From Nodosilinea sp. P-1105 (GTDB lineage Bacteria; Cyanobacteriota; Cyanobacteriia; Phormidesmidales; Phormidesmidaceae), in the NCBI RefSeq assembly GCF_012911975.1, contig NZ_SMDQ01000057.1:1-38519 (forward strand): 38,519 nt of DNA. Reading direction: 5' to 3'. The notes beneath the pieces are model-generated. The model was not told where the DNA came from and did no database searches. It was given only the letters and a program-made list of their open reading frames with translations. Both the position numbers and the translations under genes were made by a program. Shown piece after piece: positions 7,388 through 16,080 of this stretch; the stretch's first letter is position 1; each line of letters begins with the position of its first letter.

Positions 7388-7555
7388 GCGGTATCTGGCT
7401 GTGGGTAACCCCGGTCACACCCCAGATATCAAAACTCCTAACGGCAAACACAGCTATTCGGCAGGCGATGCCATCCCACTCAGTCGATCTTTAGTCGTGA
7501 CCCATATACCCTAGCCGTGATCAAACCCGACACTGCTTATTTCAGACTGTTGTCG

Positions 7556-9217
7556 ATGTTTCCCACGCTACGGCGACGGTTACGGGTTCAGGCCTTGGGG
7601 CTAAGCCTGCTGGGGCTACTGATGGCAGCCGTGCCAGGGCAAGCAGCGGATCGGCTGATTGTGTCCTACGGTATTTTGGAACGATCCATTGCCGTGGCCG
7701 ACCTAGAATTATTTGCCCAAACGGGACGGCTTACCCCCCAACTCCGCGCCTACAATCGCCACTTACAGCTATCCCAAGAGCAGCTTGAGCAGCTGCAGCA
7801 AGTGCTCTCTACCCCAGTCGACTTAAGCCCAGTAGCCGTATCCCAGTTCCTCTACACCGAACAGGGTAAGCTGTTGCTCAAGCAGCTGACCCGAGTGATG
7901 CAAACTCCGGCTCGTCAGGCTGGGTTTTCGGCCCTACGAGGGGCGCTGATTTTAGCTGCCGCTAGCGGGGAAGGGGAATTTACTCTGCTGGATGTCCTGC
8001 GGCACTACCCCACTGAAGCCATTCGGATTAATGTCGCTGAGGGGCTAAGTATTGCCCAGGAGATCACCGAAGCAATTCTGCAAACTGAGGCGGCCATTGC
8101 CTTAGTCAACGAGGTGGCTGCCCAAGAGGTAGCCGCCGCCGCAGATCATCCGCCGTTTGAGGACCTGATGCAGCTTGTGCAGGCCGAACGGCAATATGGC
8201 GTCAGACGGTTGCGCCTAGTTGTCCCTGGTCTGTCACAGCCGGTGGAAATTTACTTACCAACGCTGTTATCAGGGCAGCAGGGAATGCCTGACAATGGCT
8301 TTCCGCTAGTGGTGATTTCCCATGGGCTCGGGGGAACCAGCACCAGCTACGACTATCTAGCCCGATATTTGGCCTCGGGGGGAATCTCTGTGGCTGCTTT
8401 AGAACACCCTGGCAGCAGTAGTCAACAGCTAAATGCCTTGTTAGAAGGCCGCACCGATGCCGTTGTGCCCGACGAGGAATTCTTCCGTCGGCCTCAGGAT
8501 GTCTCGCGCACCATTGATGCCCTCAGTCGCTTGCAAACCCAGGAACCATCCTTGCAAGGCCAGTTTGATTTGACCCGAATCGGACTGGTGGGTCAGTCCT
8601 TTGGAGGCTATACAGCCTTGGCGCTGGCCGGGGCCACCTATGACTTAGACAGCCTGGGCAGCCGCTGTCCACCTGGCACCCTATCGTTTAATCCGTCGTT
8701 GCTATTGCAGTGCCAGGCAGTGCGTCTAGGGGATCCAGGAGATAGCTTGATTGACCCTAGGATCAGCTCCATTTTCGTGATGAATCCGATTGGCAGCGCC
8801 TTGTTTGGTCACCAGGGCTATGGCCAAATTTCGGTACCTGTAATGGTGGTAGCCGGGGCAATTGACACGGTAGCCCCGGCGTTTTCAGAACAAATTCAGC
8901 CGTTTACCTGGTTGACGAGCAGCGATCGCTATCTGCTGCTCGTCAGCCAAGCCAGTCACTTCTCGGTGATTGGCGATATTGACCTAGAGGGCCAGCCGGT
9001 CACTATTCCCCCGGAAATCATTGGCCTTAGGCCCGACTTAGTGCAGTCCTACATGCAAGTGCTTGGCCTCGGGTTTTTTAAGCTCACCCTGGAACAGGAT
9101 GAGCGATTTCGGCCCGTGGTCCACGCCGCCTTTGCCGAGGCCTTGGGCACCTCCCCTCATCCCCTCAGCTTGACCACGACCCTATCGGAGGAGGCCCTGA
9201 ACGAGGCGCTACGATAA
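7556..9217 (+). CDS. Secreted alpha/beta hydrolase with N-terminal DUF1400 domain
   Basis: Predicted extracytoplasmic hydrolase. The ATG at 7556 gives a basic N-terminus (MFPTLRRRLR), a hydrophobic segment and an AXA-like cleavage site before DRLIVSYG; a GTG at 7517 would add 13 residues (numbers below use that frame). Residues about 44-200 match the cyanobacterial DUF1400 domain (an alpha-helical lead with ...LELFAQTGRLTPQLRAY). The hydrolase domain follows: ISHGLGG oxyanion loop at about 268-273, nucleophile elbow GQSFGG with S361, an acid candidate in VVAGAIDTV and a histidine in QASHFSV. The substrate is unknown; relatives are annotated as dienelactone-hydrolase or PAF-acetylhydrolase-like. 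The gene directly abuts truB. Confidence 0.88.
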   Translation: MFPTLRRRLRVQALGLSLLGLLMAAVPGQAADRLIVSYGILERSIAVADLELFAQTGRLTPQLRAYNRHLQLSQEQLEQLQQVLSTPVDLSPVAVSQFLYTEQGKLLLKQLTRVMQTPARQAGFSALRGALILAAASGEGEFTLLDVLRHYPTEAIRINVAEGLSIAQEITEAILQTEAAIALVNEVAAQEVAAAADHPPFEDLMQLVQAERQYGVRRLRLVVPGLSQPVEIYLPTLLSGQQGMPDNGFPLVVISHGLGGTSTSYDYLARYLASGGISVAALEHPGSSSQQLNALLEGRTDAVVPDEEFFRRPQDVSRTIDALSRLQTQEPSLQGQFDLTRIGLVGQSFGGYTALALAGATYDLDSLGSRCPPGTLSFNPSLLLQCQAVRLGDPGDSLIDPRISSIFVMNPIGSALFGHQGYGQISVPVMVVAGAIDTVAPAFSEQIQPFTWLTSSDRYLLLVSQASHFSVIGDIDLEGQPVTIPPEIIGLRPDLVQSYMQVLGLGFFKLTLEQDERFRPVVHAAFAEALGTSPHPLSLTTTLSEEALNEALR

Positions 9218-9286
9218 GTGCCAGGGCTCTGGCCGATTTCGTTACCGATCGCTAGTTTTTGTTTTACTCCCCCTGTATTGTTGCTC

Positions 9287-10186
9287 GTGCACGGATTTTT
9301 GAACCTCCATAAGCCCTTGGCCATGACCTCCCACGACTGTGTTGGCATGGTGCGACGGTTATTGGGCATTCGGAAAGTGGGCCATGGCGGCACCCTGGAT
9401 CCCCTAGCCCAGGGGGTGTTACCCCTAGCCATCGGGCGAGCCACTCGCCTGCTGCCCTACTTAGCCCCTGGCAAGACCTACACGGCCGTAATTCGCTTTG
9501 GCTTAACGACAACTTCCGACGACCTGGAAGGGGATATTCTCAGTCAATCATCAGCCAGTTGGTTAACTCTGAACCAGATAGAGGCGATTTTGCCGCAGTT
9601 TGAAGGCACGATTCAGCAGGTGCCTCCAGCCTATAGCGCCATCCAGGTGGACGGAAAGCGCCTCTATGACTTAGCCCGGCGGGGGAAGGCGGTGACCGTC
9701 CCCTCTCGTACGGTGACCATTCACCACTTGGAGGTTAAGGGGTGGCAACCGGGGGAGTATCCAGAGTTAACCCTGGCCGTTCAGTGTGGAGCAGGTACCT
9801 ATATCCGCTCCTTAGCCCGTGACCTAGGGGTCGCCGTCGGTGCCGGGGCTACCCTGGCTGGCTTAATTCGCACGGGAAGCAGCGGCTTTAGGCTGGAGCA
9901 CAGCCTTACCCTAGAGCAGGTGCAAGCCCAGGTTGAGGCCCAGACCTTGGCCTTGGTGGCCCCGGAGGCCGTGCTGTCTCACCTGGAGGCGATCGCGCTT
10001 CCCCCCGATCTAGCCCATCGTTGGCGACAGGGGCAAAAGTTCCCCCCGCCGATGCCGATGCCCCCCGATATTCCCTACCGGGTACTCGCGGCAGACGGGG
10101 GTACATTTCTGGGCATCGGCCAGTGGGAAAATCGGGAAGAAGGACCGATTCTAAAAGCCAAAGTGGTGCTTCAGCCCGCCGGCTAA
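9287..10186 (+). CDS. truB: tRNA pseudouridine(55) synthase TruB
   Basis: Isomerises uridine 55 in the T-loop of tRNAs. The family N-terminus HGFLNLHKPLAMTSHD is followed by VGHGGTLDPLA with the catalytic aspartate at residue 38, then the YSAIQVDGKRLYDLAR and GTYIRSLARDLG motifs and a C-terminal PUA-like region. I use the GTG at 9287 because it places HGFLNL at the very start as in other TruB proteins (299 residues). A GTG at 9218, directly after the upstream stop, would add a 23-residue hydrophobic lead without precedent. Probably cotranscribed with the DUF1400 hydrolase gene. Confidence 0.95.
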   Translation: MHGFLNLHKPLAMTSHDCVGMVRRLLGIRKVGHGGTLDPLAQGVLPLAIGRATRLLPYLAPGKTYTAVIRFGLTTTSDDLEGDILSQSSASWLTLNQIEAILPQFEGTIQQVPPAYSAIQVDGKRLYDLARRGKAVTVPSRTVTIHHLEVKGWQPGEYPELTLAVQCGAGTYIRSLARDLGVAVGAGATLAGLIRTGSSGFRLEHSLTLEQVQAQVEAQTLALVAPEAVLSHLEAIALPPDLAHRWRQGQKFPPPMPMPPDIPYRVLAADGGTFLGIGQWENREEGPILKAKVVLQPAG

Positions 10187-10303
10187 AGAGTTGTCTCCCC
10201 TGTCAAGGTAGTTTCAATTTGCCCCCCTAGTGCAGCGTGAAGGCTAAAAATTAGGGCTTGCTCCCTTTGGGAGCCACTTTGTATTTCATGTCGCTTGGGA
10301 AAC

Positions 10304-10351
10304 GACAAGCTCAGCCCGAACCGTACTGTTTACGTTCGCCCTGGGCTTGTC
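10304..10351. repeat. REP-like inverted repeat
   Basis: GACAAGCTCAGCCCGAAC (10304-10321) faces GTTCGCCCTGGGCTTGTC (10334-10351); 15 of 18 positions pair. The GGCTTGTCGAAG type of motif belongs to a palindromic repeat found between genes in many bacteria; the element at 22498-22542 (TTCGACTC...GAGTCGAA) is of a similar kind. Confidence 0.7.
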
Positions 10352-10613
10352 GAAGGGCTTAAGGATACCTGCAACCCTAAAATTTAGTCCCAACAGACCA
10401 CTAGCCCCTGATTTCGGATACTGCTGGCGAAATATCTCGCCATCAAACTTCCCGGTAATGGCCCCCAGAATTACGCCCTTCGGGCCCGCTGTGCGAGGGG
10501 AGCTTATAGCCCTATGGGCGTACCCAAAAAGGGGCCGACGTGAGGGAATAAAGTCCAGCACAACTTGTGTGTATCAAGTAGCTCTCAAGCAGGGGAAAGC
10601 CTGATCTCGAACT

Positions 10614-10659
10614 CAGGTTAAGGCAACTCATGGGATTTTAAGCTTTCAGGCTTAACCTG
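10614..10659. repeat. 9-bp inverted repeat upstream of hydrolase
   Basis: CAGGTTAAG (10614-10622) and CTTAACCTG (10651-10659), spacer 28 bases, ending 20 bases before the ATG at 10680. In the transcript it would form a stem close to the start codon; it may instead be an operator. Confidence 0.5.
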
Positions 10660-10679
10660 GGTGATGGCAATCTAAACCT

Positions 10680-11663
10680 ATGGGGGCAATGCCAATGACA
10701 GTTCGAGCCTTATTTCGAGCGGCCAAGGTAACAGCGGCGACTCCCCCCTATGACACGCTGCATGTGAAGGTGTTTTACCCGGCTCGCCTGGCTGGCGGTG
10801 ACCAGGAGCAAACCATGGGTATTGTCCCAGCGGATGAGGGAGAGGCTCCATTTAAGCCGGTCATTTTCTTCAACGGCATCAACTGCGGTCCTGAGATCTA
10901 TCGGTGGTTGGCGGTCAACCTAGCCAGCCAAGGGCTGGTGGTGGTGACCTTTACCTGGGTGGCCGAAAACATTCCCGGCATGGTAGCCCTGTCGCCGGGG
11001 GTTGATTTAGCCATGCTGACACCTCAGGCCTATGGCTCTGGACCAACGGCTTCGGCTCTACCTGCGCTGCTGGAGGTCCTGGAGCAATTGCAGACAGAAG
11101 GGGTGCTGGCAGGATTGCTGGATTTGCAGCAGGTCGTAATTGGAGGCCATTCCGCTGGCGGTAGGGTCGCCATTGAAAGCGCCAGTGCTAACTTTTTTCC
11201 TCAGGTGGTTGGCGCCTTTGCCTATGGAGCCCACACTGCCGCCATTACCCAACTAGGCTATGCACCAGGTACCATTTTGCCCCTGCCCGATACCCTGCCA
11301 CTTTTACTGATGGGGGGCACCTGTGACGGCGTGATTGCCCAGAGCAGCCACCGCTATGGCGTTACCTGGGACAGCCCTACGACCCCAGTAGAGCGTACCT
11401 TTAAAGAAGGGTTTCAGGGGGGACGAGGGGATAGCTACCTGCTACTGCTGGAGGGGGCTAATCACTTTTCCATGGCTGACCCGTTCGACCCAACAACCGG
11501 TCGGCCGTTTCTTGACTTGCCTGAAACCCAGCCTGGCAACCAGTTGCGATCGCTCATGGCAGAGGCAATTGGGCTGTTTATTGCTCCCCAGGACAAATCG
11601 CAACCTGACCCGCTGGTGGCGCTGGGCCAGCACCCCCTGGTGGCCACCTTTGCCCGCAAATAA
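10680..11663 (+). CDS. Alpha/beta hydrolase family protein (chlorophyllase/dienelactone hydrolase-like)
   Basis: A 327-residue cytosolic serine hydrolase without signal peptide. The fold elements are visible: PVIFFNGINCG (oxyanion strand, about 60-70), nucleophile elbow GGHSAGG with S158, an acid candidate D216 in MGGTCDGV, and H262 in GANHFSM. Chlorophyllases carry a related GHSRGG elbow, so that class is a possible relative, but the Arg is Ala here and the substrate is unknown. ATG codons at 10680, 10689 and 10695 are all in frame; the last gives MTVRALFRAAK and may be the true start. It is unrelated in architecture to the DUF1400 hydrolase upstream. Its 3' end abuts a block of short tandem repeats. 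Confidence 0.85.
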   Translation: MGAMPMTVRALFRAAKVTAATPPYDTLHVKVFYPARLAGGDQEQTMGIVPADEGEAPFKPVIFFNGINCGPEIYRWLAVNLASQGLVVVTFTWVAENIPGMVALSPGVDLAMLTPQAYGSGPTASALPALLEVLEQLQTEGVLAGLLDLQQVVIGGHSAGGRVAIESASANFFPQVVGAFAYGAHTAAITQLGYAPGTILPLPDTLPLLLMGGTCDGVIAQSSHRYGVTWDSPTTPVERTFKEGFQGGRGDSYLLLLEGANHFSMADPFDPTTGRPFLDLPETQPGNQLRSLMAEAIGLFIAPQDKSQPDPLVALGQHPLVATFARK

Positions 11664-11684
11664 CCGTGGGGAAGAAGGAAAAGG

Positions 11685-11754
11685 GAAGAACGAAGAACGA
11701 AGAACGAAGAACGAAGAACGAAGAACGAAGAACGAAGAACGTAGGGCGTAGGGC
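11685..11754. repeat. Heptamer array GAAGAAC x8 plus GTAGGGC x2
   Basis: Eight perfect head-to-tail copies of GAAGAAC (11685-11740), then two of GTAGGGC (11741-11754). It starts 22 bases after the stop of the alpha/beta hydrolase. A shorter echo of the same unit appears at about 11771-11789. Confidence 0.95.
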
Positions 11755-11824
11755 GTAGCCTGTGCGCAGCAGAACGAAGAACGAAGAAGGAAAAGGGAAG
11801 AACAAAAAAAGAAAAGGGGGAAAT

Positions 11825-11852
11825 TCAAAATCCAAAATCCAAAATCCAAAAT
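11825..11852. repeat. Heptamer array CCAAAAT x4
   Basis: TCAAAAT followed by three copies of CCAAAAT. It is the same kind of STRR array seen at other gene ends in the window (AAAATCT units at 16081-16115). Confidence 0.9.
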
Positions 11853-11876
11853 TCCCCTCTTCCAATTTCCCCGCCA

Positions 11877-11898
11877 GGGCGGACACACAGGTCCGCCC
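11877..11898. repeat. REP-like palindrome GGGCGGAC/GTCCGCCC
   Basis: GGGCGGAC (11877-11884), loop ACACAG, GTCCGCCC (11891-11898): a perfect 8-bp stem. It lies between the convergent hydrolase and rmuC genes and could act as a transcription end for either, though no T-run follows. Confidence 0.75.
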
Positions 11899-11910
11899 CT
11901 ACGCCACCTT

Positions 11911-12078
11911 CCCCACCCCATCCACCCATCCCCCCATCCACCCATCCACCCACCTCCCCACCTCCCCATCTCCCCATCTCCCCATCCACCCATCCACCCA
12001 TCCACCCATCCCCCCATCCACCCACCTCCCCACCTCCCCACCTCCCCACCTCCCCACCTCCCCTACTCCCCATCTCCC
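11911..12078. repeat. C-rich octamer tandem array
   Basis: About twenty degenerate 8-base units of three interleaved types, ATCCACCC, ACCTCCCC and ATCTCCCC. The strand is nearly free of G over some 150 bases. The array crosses the stop codon of rmuC, so its first units encode the last residues (EGGDGE) of that protein. Confidence 0.92.
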
Positions 12079-13595
12079 CCCTCAGCCACCAACCGCCGAG
12101 GACTGCGATCGCACCCTTCCAGGGGCTCAATCGGTTCCCCGCTGGTGGCCCCCAGTTCTTTGAACTTACGGGTCGTTACCAGGACGCGGGTTTCGAAGGA
12201 GCCCGCCGCCTGGTTAAAGGCTTTGACCGAGCTGTCGAGCCCCTTCCGGAGCTTGATCAAGTGGCTGGTCAACACAGCCATGCGATCATAGAGTTCACGC
12301 CCCAGGGCGCTGATCATCTGGGCATTTTCGGCGACCTTTTCGTGCCGCCAACCGTAGGCGATCGCCTTGAGTAGGGCAATCAAGGTGGTCGGGGTTGCCA
12401 AAATCACGCTTTGATTGACCCCGTACTCAATCAACTGGGGATCCTGTTCTAGGGCAGCGCTAAAAAAGGTTTCCCCCGGCAAAAACAGCACTGCAAATTC
12501 TGGGGAATTTTCGAACTGGTCCCAGTAAGCCTTGGCCCCTAGTTGGGTCAGGTGGGTACGCACCTGGCGGGCATGGGCCTTGAGCCTGTCTTGGCGGGTT
12601 GGGGCATCCCGGGCGTCCATCGCTTCCAGGTAAGCTTGCAGGGGGGTTTTAGCATCCACAATGATCTGACGGGCGTTGGGCAGCTTAATCACCATATCTG
12701 GACGCAGCCGTCCCGTCTCTGTCTGCACCGAGGGCTGCTCCACAAAGTCGCAGTACTCTAGCATGCCCGCCATTTCCACCACTCGCCTGAGCTGAATTTC
12801 ACCCCACCGGCCCCGCACCGCAGGGGACCGCAGAGCGTTGACCAGGTTGGCGGTTTCCCCCTGCAGTTGATTCTGGCTGGCAGCCAAGGATTTAAGCTGC
12901 TCGGTTAAGCTGGCATAGGCAGAAACGCGATCGCGCTCTAGGGCTTGCAGCTTACTATCCACCTGGTGCAGCGAATCCCGCAGGGGTTGCACCACCTGGT
13001 CAATCGCCTGTTGGCGCAGGTGCAAACTACCTTCGGCCTTTGACTGAAAGTGGGCCAAGGTGGTCTGGGCCAACTCTAAAAACGACTGGTTATTGCGTTG
13101 CAGGGCATCTGCCGAAAGGGCCTGAAAAGTATGGGCTAGACGCTGCTGGGCCTGTTCCAGCAAGGCCAGTTTATCCTGACTGGTCTGCTGCTCATGCACC
13201 AGCTGGGTGTGGACCTCGGTCAGCTTGGTTTTTAGCAGGGTATTTTCGGCTTGCAGCTGGGTGATCTGGGCGGCGCGATCGCGGCTTAGTTGCTCCAATT
13301 CTTGCAGTCGCCCCAGCTGAGCTTCAGCCGTAGCCCGACGAGCGGCTTCATCCTGGAACTGATGGCGGCCGTAGTCCAGCTGGGTTTGCAGGTCCCGCAG
13401 GCTGGTTCTCAGGTCTTCAATCTGCTGGTCCTTGTGGTGGAGCCGCTCAATCAGGCTAGCGCGATCAGCGACCACATCAGCCTTTGCCCGCTCTCGCCAG
13501 GTTTGCAAGCGGCTGGCACACAGTAGGCCCACGGTCCCACCCCCCAGCAGTAGCCCTGCCAAAAGTCCTAATAAAACACCCAATCCTGTTGACAT
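12063..13595 (-). CDS. rmuC: RmuC family DNA recombination protein
   Basis: A 510-residue protein. Residues about 4-28 are one membrane helix (GVLLGLLAGLLLGGGTVGLL), about 40-240 a long coiled coil, and about 250-460 the RmuC nuclease-like domain with SPAVRGRWGEIQLRRVVEMAGM, RPDMVIKLPNARQIIVDAKTPL and FENSPEFAVLFLPGETFFSAAL. RmuC limits rearrangements at inverted repeats and damaged DNA ends in E. coli; the IVDAKT segment carries the nuclease-type Asp-x-Lys. The extreme C-terminus runs into the octamer array, so its end has probably drifted with repeat changes. Start ATG at 13595. Confidence 0.95.
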   Translation of the reverse strand: MSTGLGVLLGLLAGLLLGGGTVGLLCASRLQTWRERAKADVVADRASLIERLHHKDQQIEDLRTSLRDLQTQLDYGRHQFQDEAARRATAEAQLGRLQELEQLSRDRAAQITQLQAENTLLKTKLTEVHTQLVHEQQTSQDKLALLEQAQQRLAHTFQALSADALQRNNQSFLELAQTTLAHFQSKAEGSLHLRQQAIDQVVQPLRDSLHQVDSKLQALERDRVSAYASLTEQLKSLAASQNQLQGETANLVNALRSPAVRGRWGEIQLRRVVEMAGMLEYCDFVEQPSVQTETGRLRPDMVIKLPNARQIIVDAKTPLQAYLEAMDARDAPTRQDRLKAHARQVRTHLTQLGAKAYWDQFENSPEFAVLFLPGETFFSAALEQDPQLIEYGVNQSVILATPTTLIALLKAIAYGWRHEKVAENAQMISALGRELYDRMAVLTSHLIKLRKGLDSSVKAFNQAAGSFETRVLVTTRKFKELGATSGEPIEPLEGCDRSPRRLVAEGGDGE

Positions 13596-13735
13596 GGCCT
13601 GGTTCCATTACGGCGATCGCCCCACAACCGGGACAAAGTACACGTATACTAATTTATTTTTGAGCCACAAAAAAGCCCTCCCTCAGGAGAGCTTCAGACA
13701 GGCGTAGATAAACAGGTACAAGGGAGGTACAAGGG

Positions 13736-14479
13736 TTAGAGATGTATCCAACCAAACCAGGACAAGACCACCGATAAGGCCACCAGCGTCAGGAACAGCG
13801 CTAGGCCAGCGGTAACCGCCCCAGCCACTTTGCGCACCCCATCAGGGGTTTCCAGCCAATCTCCCTGAGCAATACGTCGGTTCGCAGAAAAGTCATACCC
13901 CAACGATTGCAGGGTGACCAAATGGTCTTGCCCATAGCGCGGCATCCGCTCAAACGGCAGGTCCCCCTGGGCATGCTGGGGCAAAATCCGCCGTCGCTGG
14001 TAGGGCACCGTATTGTCACCAAATGCTGTGACATACTCATCTGTAGCCATCAGGGCATCGACAAAACCCTCAAGCCCCTTAGTGGCTAGCACAATAGACC
14101 AAGCCAAGGTTTCCTTGTCATCGTAAACATTGCGTCCCAATAGGCGCTGAACGCAAAGCTCTACCATCCGGTAGTTGTTGTTAACCTCGTAATTCCAGGT
14201 GCGAAACGGAGCGGAAACGGCCAGGCCCCGCACAAATTCCTTGATTGAAATAAAGCCCCCACGCAGCTGCGACTCTAGTAAGGTTTGGCGATTAATTTTG
14301 AGCATTTGCTGCTCATGAAAAATTTGTCGATAGGCGGCTGTAATCACAGCGTCCATATCCGTTGTCCCCAATTGGGTGTCAATGGCATACGCCCTGAGCT
14401 GTTCGTCACCAGGGACTTCATAACCTTCTACCCGCTGGTTTTGACTGTGGGGAGCATATGCTAATAGCGGTAGATTCAC
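13736..14479 (-). CDS. cpcL: Membrane-anchored phycobilisome rod linker, CpcL type
   Basis: Member of the CpcG rod-core linker family: it begins VNLPLLAYAPHSQNQRVEGYEVPGDEQ and has the linker domain (about residues 20-170) with VITAAYRQIF, FISIKEFVRGLAVS, CVQRLLGRNVYDD and AFGDNTVPYQRRRILP. Unlike core-binding CpcG, the last 30 residues (about 217-247) form one hydrophobic helix, AGAVTAGLALFLTLVALSVV. That is the hallmark of CpcL (CpcG2 of Synechocystis), which ties rod-only phycobilisomes to the thylakoid membrane and to photosystem I or NDH complexes. The GTG at 14479 has GGAGGAAG about 11 bases upstream; the longer frame to 14551 lacks family likeness. It lies in the same region as the cpc operon but on the opposite strand and 3 kb away. 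Confidence 0.9.
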   Translation of the reverse strand: MNLPLLAYAPHSQNQRVEGYEVPGDEQLRAYAIDTQLGTTDMDAVITAAYRQIFHEQQMLKINRQTLLESQLRGGFISIKEFVRGLAVSAPFRTWNYEVNNNYRMVELCVQRLLGRNVYDDKETLAWSIVLATKGLEGFVDALMATDEYVTAFGDNTVPYQRRRILPQHAQGDLPFERMPRYGQDHLVTLQSLGYDFSANRRIAQGDWLETPDGVRKVAGAVTAGLALFLTLVALSVVLSWFGWIHL

Positions 14480-14776
14480 AATTTTTTCTTCCTCCATCCG
14501 CGAAGTAAAAACCTTTAACGTGCTGAGATACAAGAATGCGCTAAAACGCAAGAGTTGCGTTCTAAGCCCAAAAGCTCAGGTTGAATCAGCCCAAAGTCGT
14601 CAACTAAAACTCAGCCTAAAAGACGATTGAACACTTATTTTTTACTTTGTCAGGTAGAGTAACAAACAGTCATATTTCTTCACTGTAGCTAGCTTAGGGT
14701 CGATGCGCTAAGCCCAAGCATCGATTTAGAGACTGGTTTTACGGCATAATGGGGCGCACTTCACCACCGATTGGTT
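14480..14776. promoter_or_regulatory. Divergent control region between cpcL and methyltransferase
   Basis: About 297 bases between divergent starts. A 7-bp inverted repeat TCGATGC (14700-14706) / GCATCGA (14718-14724) and a plus-strand CATAAT (14745-14750) lie close to the methyltransferase start. The cpcL side has the strong GGAGGAAG ribosome binding site. No -35 box stands out. Confidence 0.35.
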
Positions 14777-15979
14777 ATGTCAGAGGCCCAACGCATTAGT
14801 GACGCCGTCGCCAAACTCTACGATACCTATCCATTTCCCCCCGAGCCATTGCTCGACGAACCGCCCCCAGGGTACAACTGGCGCTGGAACTGGCTAGCCG
14901 CCCACAGCTTCTGTACCGGGCGGAAACCCTCACCACAGCAGATTCGCATTTTGGATGCGGGCTGTGGTACCGGGGTCGGAACCGAATACTTAGTCCACCT
15001 CAACCCCAATGCCATGGTGGTGGGGCTAGATCTCAGTGCTGGTGCCCTGGCCGTAGCTCAAGAGCGCTGCCAGAAGTCTGGGGCCGAGCGGGTCGAGTTC
15101 CATAACCTGAGCCTGTTTGACGTGGACCAAATTCCTGGTGAATTTGACTTGATTAACTGTGTTGGGGTTCTGCACCACACCCCAGACCCCATTGGTGGGG
15201 TCAAAGCACTGGCCAAGAAACTGGCCCCCGGTGGGCTGCTGCATATTTTTGTTTACGGCGAGTTGGGCCGTTGGGAAATTAAGTTGGCCCAAGCAGCGAT
15301 CGCTCTTCTACAGGGCGATCGCCGGGGTGACTACCAAGATGGTGTCGCCGTTGGTCGACAGCTGTTTGCCACCCTGCCCGAGACCAACCGCCTGCGCCAG
15401 CGGGAACAAGAGCGCTGGGCTTGGGAAAATCAGCGCGACGAGTGCTTTGCCGACATGTACGTGCATCCCCAGGAGATTGACTACAACATCAACACCGTCT
15501 TTGAGCTGATCGATGCATCAGGACTTGAGTTTGTCGGCTTTTCCAATCCCCAAACCTGGGATCTTGAACGGCTGATTGGCCAAGCCCCGGATCTGATGGC
15601 GCGGGCTGCCATCCTCTCCCCTCGGCAGCGCTACCGGTTGATTGAGTTGCTCGACCCCAGTGCCATCACCCACTACGAATTTTTCCTGGGTCGCCCGCCG
15701 CTTAATCGTCAGGACTGGCAAGACGACCAAGAACTAAGCCGGGCGGTTCCAGAACCTAACCCTTGCCTGGATCGCTGGCAAGACAGCCCCCAGTTCTTCA
15801 ACCAGGACTACCAGATTGTGAATTTGGATGAGCCTGCCTGGAAATTTCTGGTCGCCTGTGGCCAGGCCCAGGGCAGCGGCAAAACCGTGGCCGATCTGCT
15901 CAGCGAGGGGCCAGTGGATTTAAACCAGGTGCGATCGCTCCAACGGCAAAACATTGTGATGCTAACCCCAGGGGAATAG
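14777..15979 (+). CDS. Class I SAM-dependent methyltransferase
   Basis: A 400-residue cytosolic protein. After the N-terminal lead VAKLYDTYPFPPEPL, the SAM-binding motif I ILDAGCGTGVGTEYL lies at about residues 58-72, followed by the acidic strand end VVGLDLS and the motif-IV-like FDLINCVGVLHHTPDP at about 125-140. The C-terminal 200 residues are not recognised and may set substrate choice. The substrate is unknown. Start ATG at 14777 (TTG 14771 only adds two residues). It converges with cpcS; an array of AAAATCT heptamers lies between the stops. It is divergent from cpcL. Confidence 0.85.
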   Translation: MSEAQRISDAVAKLYDTYPFPPEPLLDEPPPGYNWRWNWLAAHSFCTGRKPSPQQIRILDAGCGTGVGTEYLVHLNPNAMVVGLDLSAGALAVAQERCQKSGAERVEFHNLSLFDVDQIPGEFDLINCVGVLHHTPDPIGGVKALAKKLAPGGLLHIFVYGELGRWEIKLAQAAIALLQGDRRGDYQDGVAVGRQLFATLPETNRLRQREQERWAWENQRDECFADMYVHPQEIDYNINTVFELIDASGLEFVGFSNPQTWDLERLIGQAPDLMARAAILSPRQRYRLIELLDPSAITHYEFFLGRPPLNRQDWQDDQELSRAVPEPNPCLDRWQDSPQFFNQDYQIVNLDEPAWKFLVACGQAQGSGKTVADLLSEGPVDLNQVRSLQRQNIVMLTPGE

Positions 15980-16080
15980 CAGGGAGGTTTCGGGGATCAG
16001 GTTTCGGGTTTCGGCATCCCCTCCTGGGAGGGGCAGGGGTGGGTGGTTCGAGGATCAGGTTTCGGGTTGTCAACCTACCT

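Larger units (their letters stand above)
10187..10679. other. Gene-free gap with several inverted repeats, 493 bp
   Basis: Contains a short stem GCTCCC/GGGAGC (10260-10274) after truB, an 18-base inverted repeat (10304-10351) of a REP-like sort, a small hairpin GGCGA/TCGCC near 10427-10442 and a 9-bp inverted repeat (10614-10659) just before the next gene. Frames of 85-91 codons on both strands (10286-10604) cross the repeats and show no family features. Confidence 0.65.
11664..12062. other. Low-complexity gap between convergent genes, 399 bp
   Basis: Made almost wholly of short tandem arrays: 8 units of GAAGAAC, 4 units of the CCAAAAT type, a REP-like palindrome, and a long C-rich octamer array that continues into the 3' end of rmuC. 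Long frames on both strands here are products of the repeats. Confidence 0.9.

Noticed and set aside
11442..12041. 200-codon minus-strand frame rich in Gly, Trp, Met and Asp
   Set aside because: It is the translation of the octamer and heptamer arrays plus the antisense of the hydrolase gene; no real protein features.
11685..12078. CRISPR array
   Set aside because: Units are 7-8 bases and contiguous with no spacers; no cas genes are present.
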